Assembly: GCF_003950315.1 (NCBI RefSeq)
Contig: NZ_NGJT01000016.1
Location: forward strand, 1 to 53,408
Direction of reading: 5' to 3'
Source: Vagococcus bubulae
Lineage (GTDB): Bacteria > Bacillota > Bacilli > Lactobacillales > Vagococcaceae
DNA: 53,408 bases
Position numbers and translations under genes: made by a program. Positions 34,968 through 44,240 of this stretch are shown here, one piece after another (positions within the stretch are counted from its first letter, which is position 1; the number at the start of each line of letters is the position of its first letter). The notes beneath the pieces are model-generated. The model saw only the letters and a program-made list of their open reading frames with translations, was not told where the DNA came from and did not search any database.

Positions 34968-35984
34968 TTAAATTCCTAGCTCAAAGTATTTTGATAAGTC
35001 ACCAAAATATCTATTTACTAGTTCATCTGTCCCTGACGACAATAACTTTCCAATAATCAAAAAATGTGGTATTACGCTTTCTTTTTTAGTCATCAGAACA
35101 TATCCTACACTCAAATCTGAGCTCGGTACAGTTAAAGTTATAGCTCCAACCATATTAGCTACTCGAATAAAGCCCTTGTTAGCTATATTTTGCTTCTTTT
35201 TTGTGAAATCAGAAAAATGACCATAAATGCTATCTCCTACTCCATTTAAATCGACTGGTCCTTCCTTTGAAATCACTAAGTCAAAAGTACTTAAATAATG
35301 CTCTAGATCAACTATTAATCCTCTTCTATCCTTGGTATACTTATCATCCATTCCTATTAATGTTGATCTATACTCATTTTCTGTTAATTTGGCAGCTTCT
35401 TGCAATGCTTTATTATCTATACCTATTGATATATTTGGCAGGCTGGAGATTTCAAAAAACTTAGTCATAATTTTTGTAATATGATCTAACTCCTTAGATA
35501 TTAAGCCAATTGATGGAGAGAAGGGAATACCATCTGTTGATACCTTTAACTCTTCATTCACCTGATGCTTTTTTCCTAATCGTGGATGAATAAACCCGTA
35601 AAGATTTAAACAAATTGCTGGTGCTAAAACAGATCCCCCACCATCGGTTCCAATTCCAACATCATTTATACCTAAAAATACATTTAGTGCAGTACCGCTT
35701 GATGATCCTGTCATATAATTGCCAGTTAATGGATTAATCAGTTCTAAATCAATCGCTCGACCAGATAAACTTGCTTTATCAACTGTATGATAAATATAAC
35801 CTAATTGATTTAATTCCGTAATAAAACTTTCTGGAATTACTCTAACTTCTTTAACACCTAAATAAAAGCCATTCTCTTCTGAAATATAATCAATACTATT
35901 CGGATATACTTTTTTTACCGAGTTATATCGATTATCTAGAGCTAAGAAAGTCTTCTTAGCATATCTCTTTATTCTATTTGCCAT
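34968..35984 (-). CDS. Amidase-signature family protein, short form
   Basis: A 338-residue member of the amidase signature family. TGSSSGTALNVFLGINDVGIGTDGGGSVLAPA (split about 91-122) holds the conserved SSSG and GTDGGGS, with the nucleophile serine in the second part. The usual catalytic lysine is probably in VDKASLSGRA (about 68-77). Typical amidases have 450-500 residues, so the C-terminal half is reduced. Last gene of the yhf-like operon, 55 bases after YhfW. Not part of the E. coli yhf operon as I know it; it may release an amide-bound substrate. Cytoplasmic. ATG start, AGGAGAC upstream. Confidence 0.7.
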   Translation of the reverse strand: MANRIKRYAKKTFLALDNRYNSVKKVYPNSIDYISEENGFYLGVKEVRVIPESFITELNQLGYIYHTVDKASLSGRAIDLELINPLTGNYMTGSSSGTALNVFLGINDVGIGTDGGGSVLAPAICLNLYGFIHPRLGKKHQVNEELKVSTDGIPFSPSIGLISKELDHITKIMTKFFEISSLPNISIGIDNKALQEAAKLTENEYRSTLIGMDDKYTKDRRGLIVDLEHYLSTFDLVISKEGPVDLNGVGDSIYGHFSDFTKKKQNIANKGFIRVANMVGAITLTVPSSDLSVGYVLMTKKESVIPHFLIIGKLLSSGTDELVNRYFGDLSKYFELGI

Positions 35985-36039
35985 TTTTAAGTCTCCTAAA
36001 AAAAGAAACCATGATCAAAAGATCACAGCATATCTTTTA

Positions 36040-37251
36040 TTAATTATTTAGATTTTTTAGAAATGATGTCCCATTCTGTGGTTTTGATACATTAAAGAAA
36101 TCTGCCACAGTTGATCCCACATCTGCTAAAGTCTCTCTTAATCCTATCTCTATTTTTTCTTTTCCTGGACTATAAACAAGCAGAGGTACGCGTTCTCGGG
36201 TATGATTGCTGTGACCAATAGTCGGATCATTACCATGATCAGCCATAATAACTAAAATATCCCCTTCAACAAGAACTGGAAGAAGTTCCTTAATTCTTCT
36301 ATCACTTAACTCTAATCGATCAGAATATCGTGCTACATCTTCAGCATGACCTGCTAAATCAGTTTCTTGTATATTTAATGCAATAAAACCTGTTTCGATA
36401 TCTTTCACTTCATTAATCAAGCAATCAAACAAGTAGTTAGAGTCCACTCCTGGAAATAATCTAGTACTACTGGTTTGAATTATATCAGCAATCTTTCCTA
36501 AAAAGGAAACAGTAATACTTGCATTATCTAAAATAGTTGGTATTTGTACATTTTTATCGATGCCATACCCTAAATGAACTACTTGATATCCATAATTGTA
36601 TACACCAGATTCAGGAGCATCTACTCCTGCAATCTCATCATTTTTTACTTTTCTAGCTTTTAGTAAATCGTCAAGAGTTACTCGTTCTCCACCAAAAGTT
36701 ATTACTCTAGATACTTGAACAACTTCACGAACAACATGTCCCAAATCTTTTAAGTCTTCAAAACTAATTAAATCTAAACAAGCTGACACATTATAAACTT
36801 GCCCGTAATCAGTTTCTAAATTATCACCAACAGTAGCGACTTCATTAACCACAAGTATTTGTTTTCCTTTTTCTCCCACACGTCTAACTTTATAATTATT
36901 TTTTAATAAGTTTTCTTCAACTTCATCTATTTTTTGATTGAAAGGCTGAATTAAAGGAACTTTAGGAGTTGTTCCCATTATTTCCTGGTGACCTAAAAAA
37001 GAATCAGCACCATAATGCGCTAAATTTGAGGTACCAAATACTGCAGATTCCGATTTTTTATGGTCACCTATTTCATAACCTAGTGCATTCATCAACCCTA
37101 ATTTTTCTAAAGTTGGTATTTTGATACTTGGATTTTTTTTTATAATATGACCTGCTGTACTACTTCCAATATCTCTAGGTCTAACTTCAGATACATCATC
37201 CATTGCTCCTATTCCAAAACTGTCTAATACAATTAAAACAAATCGACTCAT
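36040..37251 (-). CDS. yhfW: YhfW-like phosphopentomutase-family metalloenzyme
   Basis: A 403-residue member of the alkaline-phosphatase superfamily, phosphopentomutase branch. VLIVLDSFGIGAMDD (about 5-19) gives the first metal aspartate and DIGSSTAGHI (about 27-36) the phospho-acceptor threonine region. NIQETDLAGHAEDV and VIMADHGNDPTIGHSNHTRERVPLLVY (about 350-376) supply the other metal ligands. A mutase for a phosphosugar or phospho-polyol is likely. In E. coli yhfW lies in the yhfS-Z operon. Gap of 4 bases to the YhfX gene. Confidence 0.85.
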   Translation of the reverse strand: MSRFVLIVLDSFGIGAMDDVSEVRPRDIGSSTAGHIIKKNPSIKIPTLEKLGLMNALGYEIGDHKKSESAVFGTSNLAHYGADSFLGHQEIMGTTPKVPLIQPFNQKIDEVEENLLKNNYKVRRVGEKGKQILVVNEVATVGDNLETDYGQVYNVSACLDLISFEDLKDLGHVVREVVQVSRVITFGGERVTLDDLLKARKVKNDEIAGVDAPESGVYNYGYQVVHLGYGIDKNVQIPTILDNASITVSFLGKIADIIQTSSTRLFPGVDSNYLFDCLINEVKDIETGFIALNIQETDLAGHAEDVARYSDRLELSDRRIKELLPVLVEGDILVIMADHGNDPTIGHSNHTRERVPLLVYSPGKEKIEIGLRETLADVGSTVADFFNVSKPQNGTSFLKNLNN

Positions 37252-37255
37252 ATTA

Positions 37256-38413
37256 TCACCTTCTAATTAAATTTCCTAAACTATTATATATTCCCTCTAA
37301 TTTAGGATTTGCTGAGCTGATTCCTGAAACAACTGCGATGTCACTTCTTGTAACAAATATTTGTGTTCTAAAAGCCGCTATAACTGTCGATCCAACTGAA
37401 TGACTATTTTTGGCAGTTAAATAATAATCTATACTCTCATTACCAAAAGATTCTATAGTATCTTTAACATAATTATTTTTTTCATCAATAACAAGTAGAT
37501 TTTCCAAGTGTCCTCGTCGATAATATCCACCACCATAAAAATATGCTTTTCCATCTAAATTATGAGATACTTCGCTTAAGTAAACCATACTAGGTAATTC
37601 TTCTAAATCCATTTCAGCATGAAGTGGCGTTGTACCAGTTAATGCATGTCCTGGTTCACCCTGCGTTCCACCAATTTGTTTGATTAAAGGAATTGTTTTA
37701 CTACAAGTAGCTGATGGAATATTTAATTCTGAAATATTGATATCATTCTCATTTAAAATTACTTTAGCCCTTTCAATAGTTTGTATATTAGTAGTTGGTT
37801 TTAATGCGTTTTTTCCATCAAATAAAAAACATGGAAACGAGGTAATTCCAACAATTTCTATATTTTTTAAGTCCTTGGAGAATTTAGAAACCGCCTCTAG
37901 ATCAGCCAAGTGAAAGCCTCCAAATTGTCCCTCATATACCTCATCTGTCGGTTCGATTACCTTTAATAAAACTTTTTGTTTTTTCCTAAGCTTTTTTGCT
38001 ACATTATTGATTTCTTCTAGCATTTCAGTTGAAAAAACTGTCATATATTTTGGGCCATAACCTATAACCTTTTCTAATAATGCTTTAGGCACTTGAACTA
38101 AATGTCCCACATTACCTATCGGAAGGTTATTTTCCATCATAATTATAGCTTCTTTGAAATCAACTACGACAGCATTTTTAATACCTATTTCACTTATTTT
38201 TTTAGAAATAAGCGGATTACGACCAATTTGTTTAGTCATATAAAACAGTTCAATCCCAGTTTCATCTGCTTTTTTCTTGAGTATTTTTGCATTTTCCACA
38301 ATTTGATCTAAATCAAGCACATAAGTATCTGGTAAAATAGCCCCATCTCTATGCAATTTTATAGCAGCTTTAATTAAATTTGGATTCCTACGCTCTGTTG
38401 TTTCTAAAAACAC
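37256..38413 (-). CDS. yhfX: YhfX-like PLP enzyme (alanine racemase fold)
   Basis: A 385-residue fold-type III PLP protein. TYVLDLDQIVENAKILKKKA, then ELFYMTKQIGRNPLI (about 55-69) gives the PLP lysine region. VQVPKALLEKVIGYGPKY, IVGITSFPCFLF and GEPGHALTGTTPLHAE (about 271-286) are typical of YhfX. Substrate unknown; alanine-racemase-like folds include decarboxylases and racemases. GTG 38413 with AGGAGG six bases upstream overlaps the YhfY stop region. In the same order as E. coli YhfX-YhfY. Confidence 0.85.
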   Translation of the reverse strand: MFLETTERRNPNLIKAAIKLHRDGAILPDTYVLDLDQIVENAKILKKKADETGIELFYMTKQIGRNPLISKKISEIGIKNAVVVDFKEAIIMMENNLPIGNVGHLVQVPKALLEKVIGYGPKYMTVFSTEMLEEINNVAKKLRKKQKVLLKVIEPTDEVYEGQFGGFHLADLEAVSKFSKDLKNIEIVGITSFPCFLFDGKNALKPTTNIQTIERAKVILNENDINISELNIPSATCSKTIPLIKQIGGTQGEPGHALTGTTPLHAEMDLEELPSMVYLSEVSHNLDGKAYFYGGGYYRRGHLENLLVIDEKNNYVKDTIESFGNESIDYYLTAKNSHSVGSTVIAAFRTQIFVTRSDIAVVSGISSANPKLEGIYNSLGNLIRR

Positions 38414-38414
38414 A

Positions 38415-38765
38415 TTACTCCTCCTTTAATAAATTAATTATATGTAAATATAGATAATCTAACTCTGCTTCTTCAAAGTCTTTATCAACCATTTTATTCA
38501 GATCCTGCCACAGCTCTTTAGAATGCCAGTATTTTGGATCGGATTCAATCTCTGACAGGACAAAATCATCAAGACTACTTATCAATTCATTACTTTTTCG
38601 CCTTGTATCAGCCATTGCTAAATGCGTCAAAAAAACATCGGCTTGTTCTATGCTATTTATTACTTCTCTTTCAAGAAGATACTGCAGTACTTTTAAAATA
38701 TAATTTTGTGTATCCTCGTCAATTACACCACTATCAACTAATATTTTTAGCTTTTCTTTAATCAT
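38415..38765 (-). CDS. yhfY: YhfY-like PRD-type protein
   Basis: A 116-residue helical protein resembling a PTS regulation domain (PRD). EQADVFLTHLAMADTRRKSNE (about 40-60) carries the FxxHLxxA...R pattern around the conserved histidine. In E. coli yhfY is a small PRD-like gene beside yhfX, as here. It may couple the operon to PTS phosphorylation state or regulate YhfZ. ATG 38765 with GGAGACAGTA upstream, 10 bases after the YhfZ gene. Confidence 0.75.
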   Translation of the reverse strand: MIKEKLKILVDSGVIDEDTQNYILKVLQYLLEREVINSIEQADVFLTHLAMADTRRKSNELISSLDDFVLSEIESDPKYWHSKELWQDLNKMVDKDFEEAELDYLYLHIINLLKEE

Positions 38766-38775
38766 TACTGTCTCC

Positions 38776-39699
38776 TTAATATCTAGGAACTAACTTCCCA
38801 TCTTTTACTTGCTGTTGAATATCCATGACATGTTCTAAATTGAAGCCTTTAGTAAAAAAAGCTTCCATTAATTGATCTTCCTGATGACAAACAATAACAG
38901 ATGTGCTCATTTCATCGGCAAGTTGATTATTTTCAAAAGGTATATAATTTAATTCCTCATAATTTTTATCTCGAATTTCGTCAAAATTCCAAATTCCAGC
39001 ATCTATTTGTCCATCCTTCAATGAATGTATAATTTGATGTCCTGGCATTTCAACTAGCTTAACCTGTATTCCATTAATAGCATCATTTGTCAAAATTTGC
39101 TGATCAAGGGAACTGTAATCTATTGCAATCCTCATTCCATCCTCAATATGATTTTTTTTACGATTAGCAAATAATACAACATGTCCACTTAAATAAGTCT
39201 GCTTACCAAAATTAACTACTATCCTCAACGGATCACCGTTTTGAATAGCACGTTTAGCCGCAAATTCAGATACAATTGCAAAACGATACATCTTCATTGA
39301 AATGGTTCTAATTCTTTCTTTAGATCCGCGAATATAGGCTAAGTTTAATTTGATATTTCTTTCCTTAAATTCTTCATAAATACCTGTAGCAAGTCCTTCA
39401 TACAGCCTTGAGTATGGTAAAGTCATTGTCCCTAAAACATATTCTGATAAAGCATACTCTTGAAGAATTGAGTAATCAATTTTTTCTATAAAAGTTCCTA
39501 AGTGTCCTTGACTTTTAGTTGATAGAGCGCCCTCTTTTTTTAAAAACGTCAGTGCATTCTGAACAGTACCTCTAGCAACTTTGTATTTATCCTGATATTC
39601 AGTTATGCTAGGCATTTTGTCACCTTTTTTCAACTGTAATAAATCAGAAGCCAAATAATTAATTGTAACTCCTTTTTTTTTTAAAAATTGATTACCCAC
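38776..39699 (-). CDS. yhfZ: YhfZ-like regulator (GntR-type helix-turn-helix plus binding-protein domain)
   Basis: A 307-residue regulator. QLKKGDKMPSITEYQDKYKVARGTVQNALTFLKKEG (about 22-57) is a GntR-like winged helix. The C-terminal half resembles a periplasmic-binding fold: VLGTMTLPYSRLYEGLATGIY, YLSGHVVLFANRKK, LKDGQIDAGIWNFDEIRD. YhfZ in E. coli is the presumed regulator of its operon. It sits within the operon, so autoregulation at the promoter near 43437-43512 is likely. GTG 39699 with AGGGA upstream. Confidence 0.85.
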   Translation of the reverse strand: MGNQFLKKKGVTINYLASDLLQLKKGDKMPSITEYQDKYKVARGTVQNALTFLKKEGALSTKSQGHLGTFIEKIDYSILQEYALSEYVLGTMTLPYSRLYEGLATGIYEEFKERNIKLNLAYIRGSKERIRTISMKMYRFAIVSEFAAKRAIQNGDPLRIVVNFGKQTYLSGHVVLFANRKKNHIEDGMRIAIDYSSLDQQILTNDAINGIQVKLVEMPGHQIIHSLKDGQIDAGIWNFDEIRDKNYEELNYIPFENNQLADEMSTSVIVCHQEDQLMEAFFTKGFNLEHVMDIQQQVKDGKLVPRY

Positions 39700-39709
39700 T
39701 TTTATTCCC

Positions 39710-40807
39710 TCACTTCTTCACTATATTTATCGCTTCTTTTAATATTCTTATTATTGTTTCTACACCTGCCCGATTAGGATTAATTCGAATCATTGACTCT
39801 TCCGCCTCAGGGTCTGTCTTTATAAATGTACCGGATACTCTATAAATAAGAGGGGAAAATTCATATTTTGATTCAGCACCTACTGGATGAGGCAGAGCCC
39901 CTAATTTTCTCGCTGCTTCTATTATTTCCTTTGCATTTTTTTCTAATAATTTAACAACAACAACTTTCGATTGTGCATTCACTACAAATGCCTTTTCAAG
40001 TCCCGGAATTATTCCCTCATTAATTCTAGCACATAATTTTTCACTGACATCTGAAGAAATAGCGAGCGACACTGGAGCATAAACCATTCCTTTTAAAACA
40101 TCTAATGCTTCATGTCCCTGAACTTGACTACCCCCAGAATAGTTATCTTCTCTTAACTTATTTATATAATTTTTATCTCCAACAATACATCCAATACCTT
40201 CAGGACCTAATAATTTAAATGTAGAAAAGCATGCTAAACTTCCACCAAATTGTGTCCCAATACCTTTAGTTTTCATTGCTGAATAATTATCATCTGTTAC
40301 TATAGGTAAAGAATCACTCAATTCTCTGATTGTTTTAATAACCTCTTCCAAATCATAAGAATCATCAATTTTTTGTCGGGTGACTTGAACTAATACTCCT
40401 GTTAATTCTTCATGAAGAATAGCCTCTTTAAGTAAATCCAATCTGTTGAAGTTTACTCTTATAATGCGAATTCCTAGCATATCAATTGAGACTTGTGTTG
40501 TAGGATAAACTGCTGCATCATGTACAAGCAAAGTTCCATTAACTCCAACTGAAGCATATAGCGCCAATCTGATAGCATTTGTTCCAGATCCTCTAACAAG
40601 AATTGCACTCTCAGCTCCAAAAAAGTCAGCTAGTACCCTTTCAGCCTTTTCCGTAACTCTAGGTTGATTTAGACCTTTTACTACACCTAAATCTCCCCTA
40701 GTTAAAATTTCATTTCCTGGAAAAAAACGAGTAATTGAATCGACTAATTTAAATTGTAGTGCAGTCGCTTCCTCTATAGTTAAGCTTTTCAATGGATATG
40801 TTTTCAT
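39710..40807 (-). CDS. yhfS: YhfS-like PLP-dependent enzyme
   Basis: A 365-residue fold-type I PLP protein, cystathionine/threonine-aldolase-like. GAESAILVRGSGTNAIRLALYAS binds the cofactor phosphate; PIVTDDNYSAMKTKG (about 168-182) carries the aspartate; LACFSTFKLLGPEGIG (about 192-207) carries the PLP lysine. YSGGSQVQGHEALDV follows. It acts on an unidentified amino compound with Php and YhfX. It overlaps the Php gene by 4 bases (ATGA). ATG 40807. Confidence 0.85.
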   Translation of the reverse strand: MKTYPLKSLTIEEATALQFKLVDSITRFFPGNEILTRGDLGVVKGLNQPRVTEKAERVLADFFGAESAILVRGSGTNAIRLALYASVGVNGTLLVHDAAVYPTTQVSIDMLGIRIIRVNFNRLDLLKEAILHEELTGVLVQVTRQKIDDSYDLEEVIKTIRELSDSLPIVTDDNYSAMKTKGIGTQFGGSLACFSTFKLLGPEGIGCIVGDKNYINKLREDNYSGGSQVQGHEALDVLKGMVYAPVSLAISSDVSEKLCARINEGIIPGLEKAFVVNAQSKVVVVKLLEKNAKEIIEAARKLGALPHPVGAESKYEFSPLIYRVSGTFIKTDPEAEESMIRINPNRAGVETIIRILKEAINIVKK

Positions 40808-41694
40808 TTTTTTAAACCTCTATTCATAAATTCTGCCGGATTTTCTTCTAACATTTTTGTAATAAATTTTGAAGAAACACCATTTTCTAATGCCAATGGA
40901 ACAAATTTATCTAATAAATAAGAGTAACCAATACCGCCCATATATTCTAGATTTGATTTTCTAGTAATATCCATTGATAGAAAAACTCTATCAGTGTAAC
41001 CTCTTTTTTCAATTTCTTTCAACATGTTAACTCTTAAAAGGTCAGGTTGATAATTTTCTTTTCCAACAGTATCAAATTCAACGTATACACCTTGATCTAA
41101 CATATGTAAAATGTAATCAATATCCCCTGTTAAATCTACATGACCAATAACTATTTTGCACAGATTTGCACCATGTTCTTTAAAAAAATCGATTTGTTCA
41201 TGTCCGTATGTTCCTAAGGTTGTATGTGTAGTAATAGGAATACCTGTTTCTTTCTGCGCTATAACCGAGGCTTCAAAAACTTTTTTTTCTCGTGGGGTCA
41301 TCATATCTTTACTTGTGCCAATTTCACCAATGATTTGAGCTTTAATATCAGTGTTAGCAATTCCCTCATTGATCTCTTTAATCATGAAATCTGTTAATTG
41401 TTTAACTGTGTGGTTTGTTACAAATTCAGGTAAAAATTTATCTTGATAAAAACCTGTAGCTTGAATAATATTCATATTCGTTTCATCTGAAACACGCTTA
41501 ACATACATTGGATTTCTTCTCATATCCATATTAGTTACATCTACTATATTACGAACACCTTTAGAATACAATTTTTTGTATTCTGCAACAGTTTCATCAA
41601 AACAATTTAAATTTGTATCATCAATATTTTTTAAACGTGATAAATCAATCGTTGTATGCTCATGCATGTATGTAATTCCTTTTTGTAATACCAT
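40804..41694 (-). CDS. php: Phosphotriesterase homology protein (Php/YhfV)
   Basis: A 296-residue amidohydrolase-type barrel. All metal ligands can be seen: MHEHTTID (about 10-17) with HxH, IIGEIGTS with the bridging glutamate, ITTHTTLG and VIGHVDLT with histidines, and FLSMDITRKS with the catalytic aspartate. Php proteins resemble phosphotriesterases; natural substrates are probably lactones or phospho-sugar esters. In E. coli php sits in the yhf operon. Gap of 18 bases to the YhfT gene. ATG start with GGAGATAAT. Confidence 0.9.
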   Translation of the reverse strand: MVLQKGITYMHEHTTIDLSRLKNIDDTNLNCFDETVAEYKKLYSKGVRNIVDVTNMDMRRNPMYVKRVSDETNMNIIQATGFYQDKFLPEFVTNHTVKQLTDFMIKEINEGIANTDIKAQIIGEIGTSKDMMTPREKKVFEASVIAQKETGIPITTHTTLGTYGHEQIDFFKEHGANLCKIVIGHVDLTGDIDYILHMLDQGVYVEFDTVGKENYQPDLLRVNMLKEIEKRGYTDRVFLSMDITRKSNLEYMGGIGYSYLLDKFVPLALENGVSSKFITKMLEENPAEFMNRGLKK

Positions 41695-41712
41695 AACTCT
41701 ATTATCTCCTTT

Positions 41713-43029
41713 TTAACCAGTTACTACAGGTGTAAATAGACCAATTAAATTTAAAAGATTAACGATAATACCAAGTAGAATAGCTGCAATTGGTCCTACT
41801 GCTAACGCCACAACGGGTCTTTTCGCTTTTTGATTTAGTAATAATAACCCTATTACCCAGAAATACCCTATACCTGGCGCAATTGATTCTGAAGCCATTG
41901 CACCACCTATTAAAAGAGCAATCTCTAAAACTTTATTCATTGCTGTTCTAATATGTTCCCCCATCTCTCTAATACCAGGGAATCTATCTAATGCTTTCGC
42001 CATTACTGTTAATAATTGAACTTCAACAAACATTAACAGTACTCCCACAATAAATGCCATTATTGGGTTTCCTCTCAACAAAATTCCAGCAACAAAAACA
42101 AATGTTGTCCCTGCTGGACTATAAACACCTGTTACAATAGCTGTTGAGAATACTAAGGGAATAAAACCAATTCCTCTAGCAAATGCTGCAAGCGCTGCCT
42201 CATTAAATTTACCTTCAGACATAAGATTTAGAGAAATTGGGTCTCCAGCAATTAATAATAAGCTAGTCGCAGCAGAAATTACACCGCCTGTAACAGATAA
42301 CCAAATCCAATTCTTCTTGATCTTATTAACACGTTCTAAGAAAACACTGACTAAACTTTCATTTGAATTACTTCCATCACTTTTTACTTTAATAGCATAA
42401 TAAATCATAAAAATCATACCTACTAAAAGTGATAGCCCTTCTGCGCTAAGAGTTAGTGTTGTGCCATTCCCCAAATTAAATGTTCCAAATTGTTTAACAA
42501 TAAATAATGTCAATAAAGTTGCAATAAAAGAGATACTTCCTTTTTTAAAACCATGTTGACTAGCAATTGCAACTGCTGGAAAAATACTAAAAGAAATAAC
42601 AACTGGAGCACCTACTTGTGATAATGAATCCATAAAATTAACTGGCATTAGGGCAAATGCATCTACAACTGCTTGTAGCCCTAACACTAAACCTACTCCA
42701 TAAATAGCACCTACTACCCCTGAAATTATAAGACCTTTTTTACCAGATGGAGCCCAAGTACCTATAATATCAGTCATTAAGAGAACACTATGTACTAATA
42801 AGATAGAAGCGCCAATTGAAACAGGAATACCGAATCCAATAACCAATCCAAAACTCATCGCAAAACTTGTAGCTGCTAATTCTTTTTTACTTATTTTTCC
42901 TTCTAAATACTCTGGTACAACAGGACGTAACCCATCATTAAAAACTGCTATACCTTTATTTGCTAAAATTGCTGCTAAACCACCTACAATAGCTATAGTC
43001 ACTATTTCAACTAATTTCGAAGAGTCCAT
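41713..43029 (-). CDS. yhfT: YhfT-like membrane transporter
   Basis: A 438-residue integral membrane protein with about ten to twelve helices and many glycines. SGVVGAIYGVGLVLGLQAVVDAF and GIGFIPLVFSTAIVTGVYSPAGTTFVF are characteristic stretches. It matches YhfT, the presumed permease of the yhf operon, whose substrate is unknown. ATG 43029, 27 bases after the YhfU gene. It would bring the operon's substrate into the cell. Confidence 0.85.
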   Translation of the reverse strand: MDSSKLVEIVTIAIVGGLAAILANKGIAVFNDGLRPVVPEYLEGKISKKELAATSFAMSFGLVIGFGIPVSIGASILLVHSVLLMTDIIGTWAPSGKKGLIISGVVGAIYGVGLVLGLQAVVDAFALMPVNFMDSLSQVGAPVVISFSIFPAVAIASQHGFKKGSISFIATLLTLFIVKQFGTFNLGNGTTLTLSAEGLSLLVGMIFMIYYAIKVKSDGSNSNESLVSVFLERVNKIKKNWIWLSVTGGVISAATSLLLIAGDPISLNLMSEGKFNEAALAAFARGIGFIPLVFSTAIVTGVYSPAGTTFVFVAGILLRGNPIMAFIVGVLLMFVEVQLLTVMAKALDRFPGIREMGEHIRTAMNKVLEIALLIGGAMASESIAPGIGYFWVIGLLLLNQKAKRPVVALAVGPIAAILLGIIVNLLNLIGLFTPVVTG

Positions 43030-43056
43030 ACTATTTTCACCATTTCCTTTTTAGTT

Positions 43057-43419
43057 TTATAATTTATCAAGTTCATCCATAATAATTGGTACAACAATTT
43101 CTTTATGTTGCGCTGTAAAACCAAAAGCCTTTTTACCAGATAACACTTCTTTTCTTATTTCTGCTTCATCCATCACTTTTGAAGGCATTGAAACAGTAAC
43201 ACAATTTTCACGTCCTAATAGTGCTAGTGCCATAGCTAAAGCACCCCCACCACCTGTATTACAAGCACCCATATAAAAATCTGCTTGTCCATTTTTAACA
43301 GCCATAGCTGCGTCTAGATCACTTTTTACATCAATATCAAAATTACCATTTCCATATTCCTCTACTAATTTCCTTACTTCTTCCTTATCAATTTGTCCAC
43401 CTACGACTATTTTTTTCAT
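43057..43419 (-). CDS. yhfU: YhfU-like DUF2620 protein
   Basis: About 120 residues. KKIVVGGQIDKEEVRKLVEE starts the protein and ADFYMGACNTGGGGALAMALALLG (about 48-71) is the glycine-rich DUF2620 signature. IMDEL ends it. YhfU lies beside YhfT in E. coli, so it may be a soluble partner of the transporter. ATG 43419 with AAAGGAGA is used; an upstream start at 43446 is unsupported. First gene of the operon. Confidence 0.85.
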   Translation of the reverse strand: MKKIVVGGQIDKEEVRKLVEEYGNGNFDIDVKSDLDAAMAVKNGQADFYMGACNTGGGGALAMALALLGRENCVTVSMPSKVMDEAEIRKEVLSGKKAFGFTAQHKEIVVPIIMDELDKL

Positions 43420-43436
43420 TGTTATTTCTCCTTTCT

Positions 43437-43512
43437 CAATATACATTTTTTTGTATATTGAATCAAAATTATTAATACGCTTTCATTATAATTCATATTA
43501 ACAGAATTGCAA
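43437..43512 (-). promoter_or_regulatory. Promoter, cre and dyad of the yhf-like operon
   Basis: On the minus strand -35 TTGCAA (43507-43512) and -10 TATAAT (43485-43490) are 16 bases apart. TGAAAGCGTATTAA (43472-43485) directly follows and fits a cre. Downstream an 8-bp dyad CAATATAC (43437-43444) / GTATATTG (43453-43460) is a candidate YhfZ operator in the leader. TATAATGAAAGCG is shared with the glycosylasparaginase promoter. Confidence 0.6.
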
Positions 43513-43539
43513 GCCTTTTCTAAAAAATAGGGGTAAAAA

Positions 43540-44240
43540 AAGAACATAACTAAAAGAGTGGTGCTGACGCAATAAAGAATGGGACGATTCGATACAAACA
43601 TTATCTGCGATGTCCCTTGTCGGGACATACTAATGTGATGCTTTTTTATGTATTTCTTTTTGATAACGGTATGACATATACACAAAAACTTAATAACTAT
43701 AAAAAATACAATTTTGTAGTTGTGGAAGTTAAGATAATATTCCTAATACGAAATCAACATCTTACTTTTCTCCAAAGTATATGCAAGAATTTCTCCGTTG
43801 TATAGGTTCATCATAGAAGATAAATAAAATAGTTTTCTTCCAAATGATATATATATAATATCCGTTGCAAGTTTTTTAATGATTCATTAGATTTAAAATC
43901 ACGATTCAATATTTTTTTGGAAACCTTGGATGGTTATACTACTTTTTTTTATTTTTACTTTGCATCTTCAATGATATTTTGCATAATCCGTTGAATTGTA
44001 TTTTTACAACTTTCCTTTTCTTATTAATATAAAGCAGTTATTTTTCTATAACCATATATACTTATTTTTTCACATAATAATTGTATATCTGATTCTAACT
44101 CAGTTAATTTTTCGAATGGTTTATTATTACAACATCTATAATAGGTTAATCTAGGATTGTTAAACAAACCATATAAGTCAATAATAATCATATGATTTTT
44201 TCTATCGTTAACTATCTCTACGATTGTTCCGTATTTAGGG
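43540..44240 (-). pseudogene. Decayed IS3-family transposase (OrfB)
   Basis: No intact frame, but minus-strand pieces match IS3/IS150 OrfB in order: IYGYRKITALYINKK (about 44022-44062), LYNGEILAYTLEKS-like pieces near 43760-43815, YQKEIHKKASHISMSRQG (about 43618-43672) and ADNVCIESSHSLLRQ (about 43565-43610). Frameshifts and stops separate them. 44241-44541 is AT-rich with nothing I recognise, up to the rlmH-side att. Together these fill the gap between the yhf-like operon and rlmH. Confidence 0.75.

Noticed and set aside
36040-37251. Housekeeping phosphopentomutase (deoB) as the call for this gene
   Set aside because: The fold matches, but its place among YhfX, YhfY and YhfZ and the absence of nucleoside genes favour YhfW.
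43422-43685. Minus-strand frame of 87 codons with SMSRQGTS
   Set aside because: It is one surviving frame of the decayed IS3 transposase rather than a separate gene; its end overlaps the yhfU leader.
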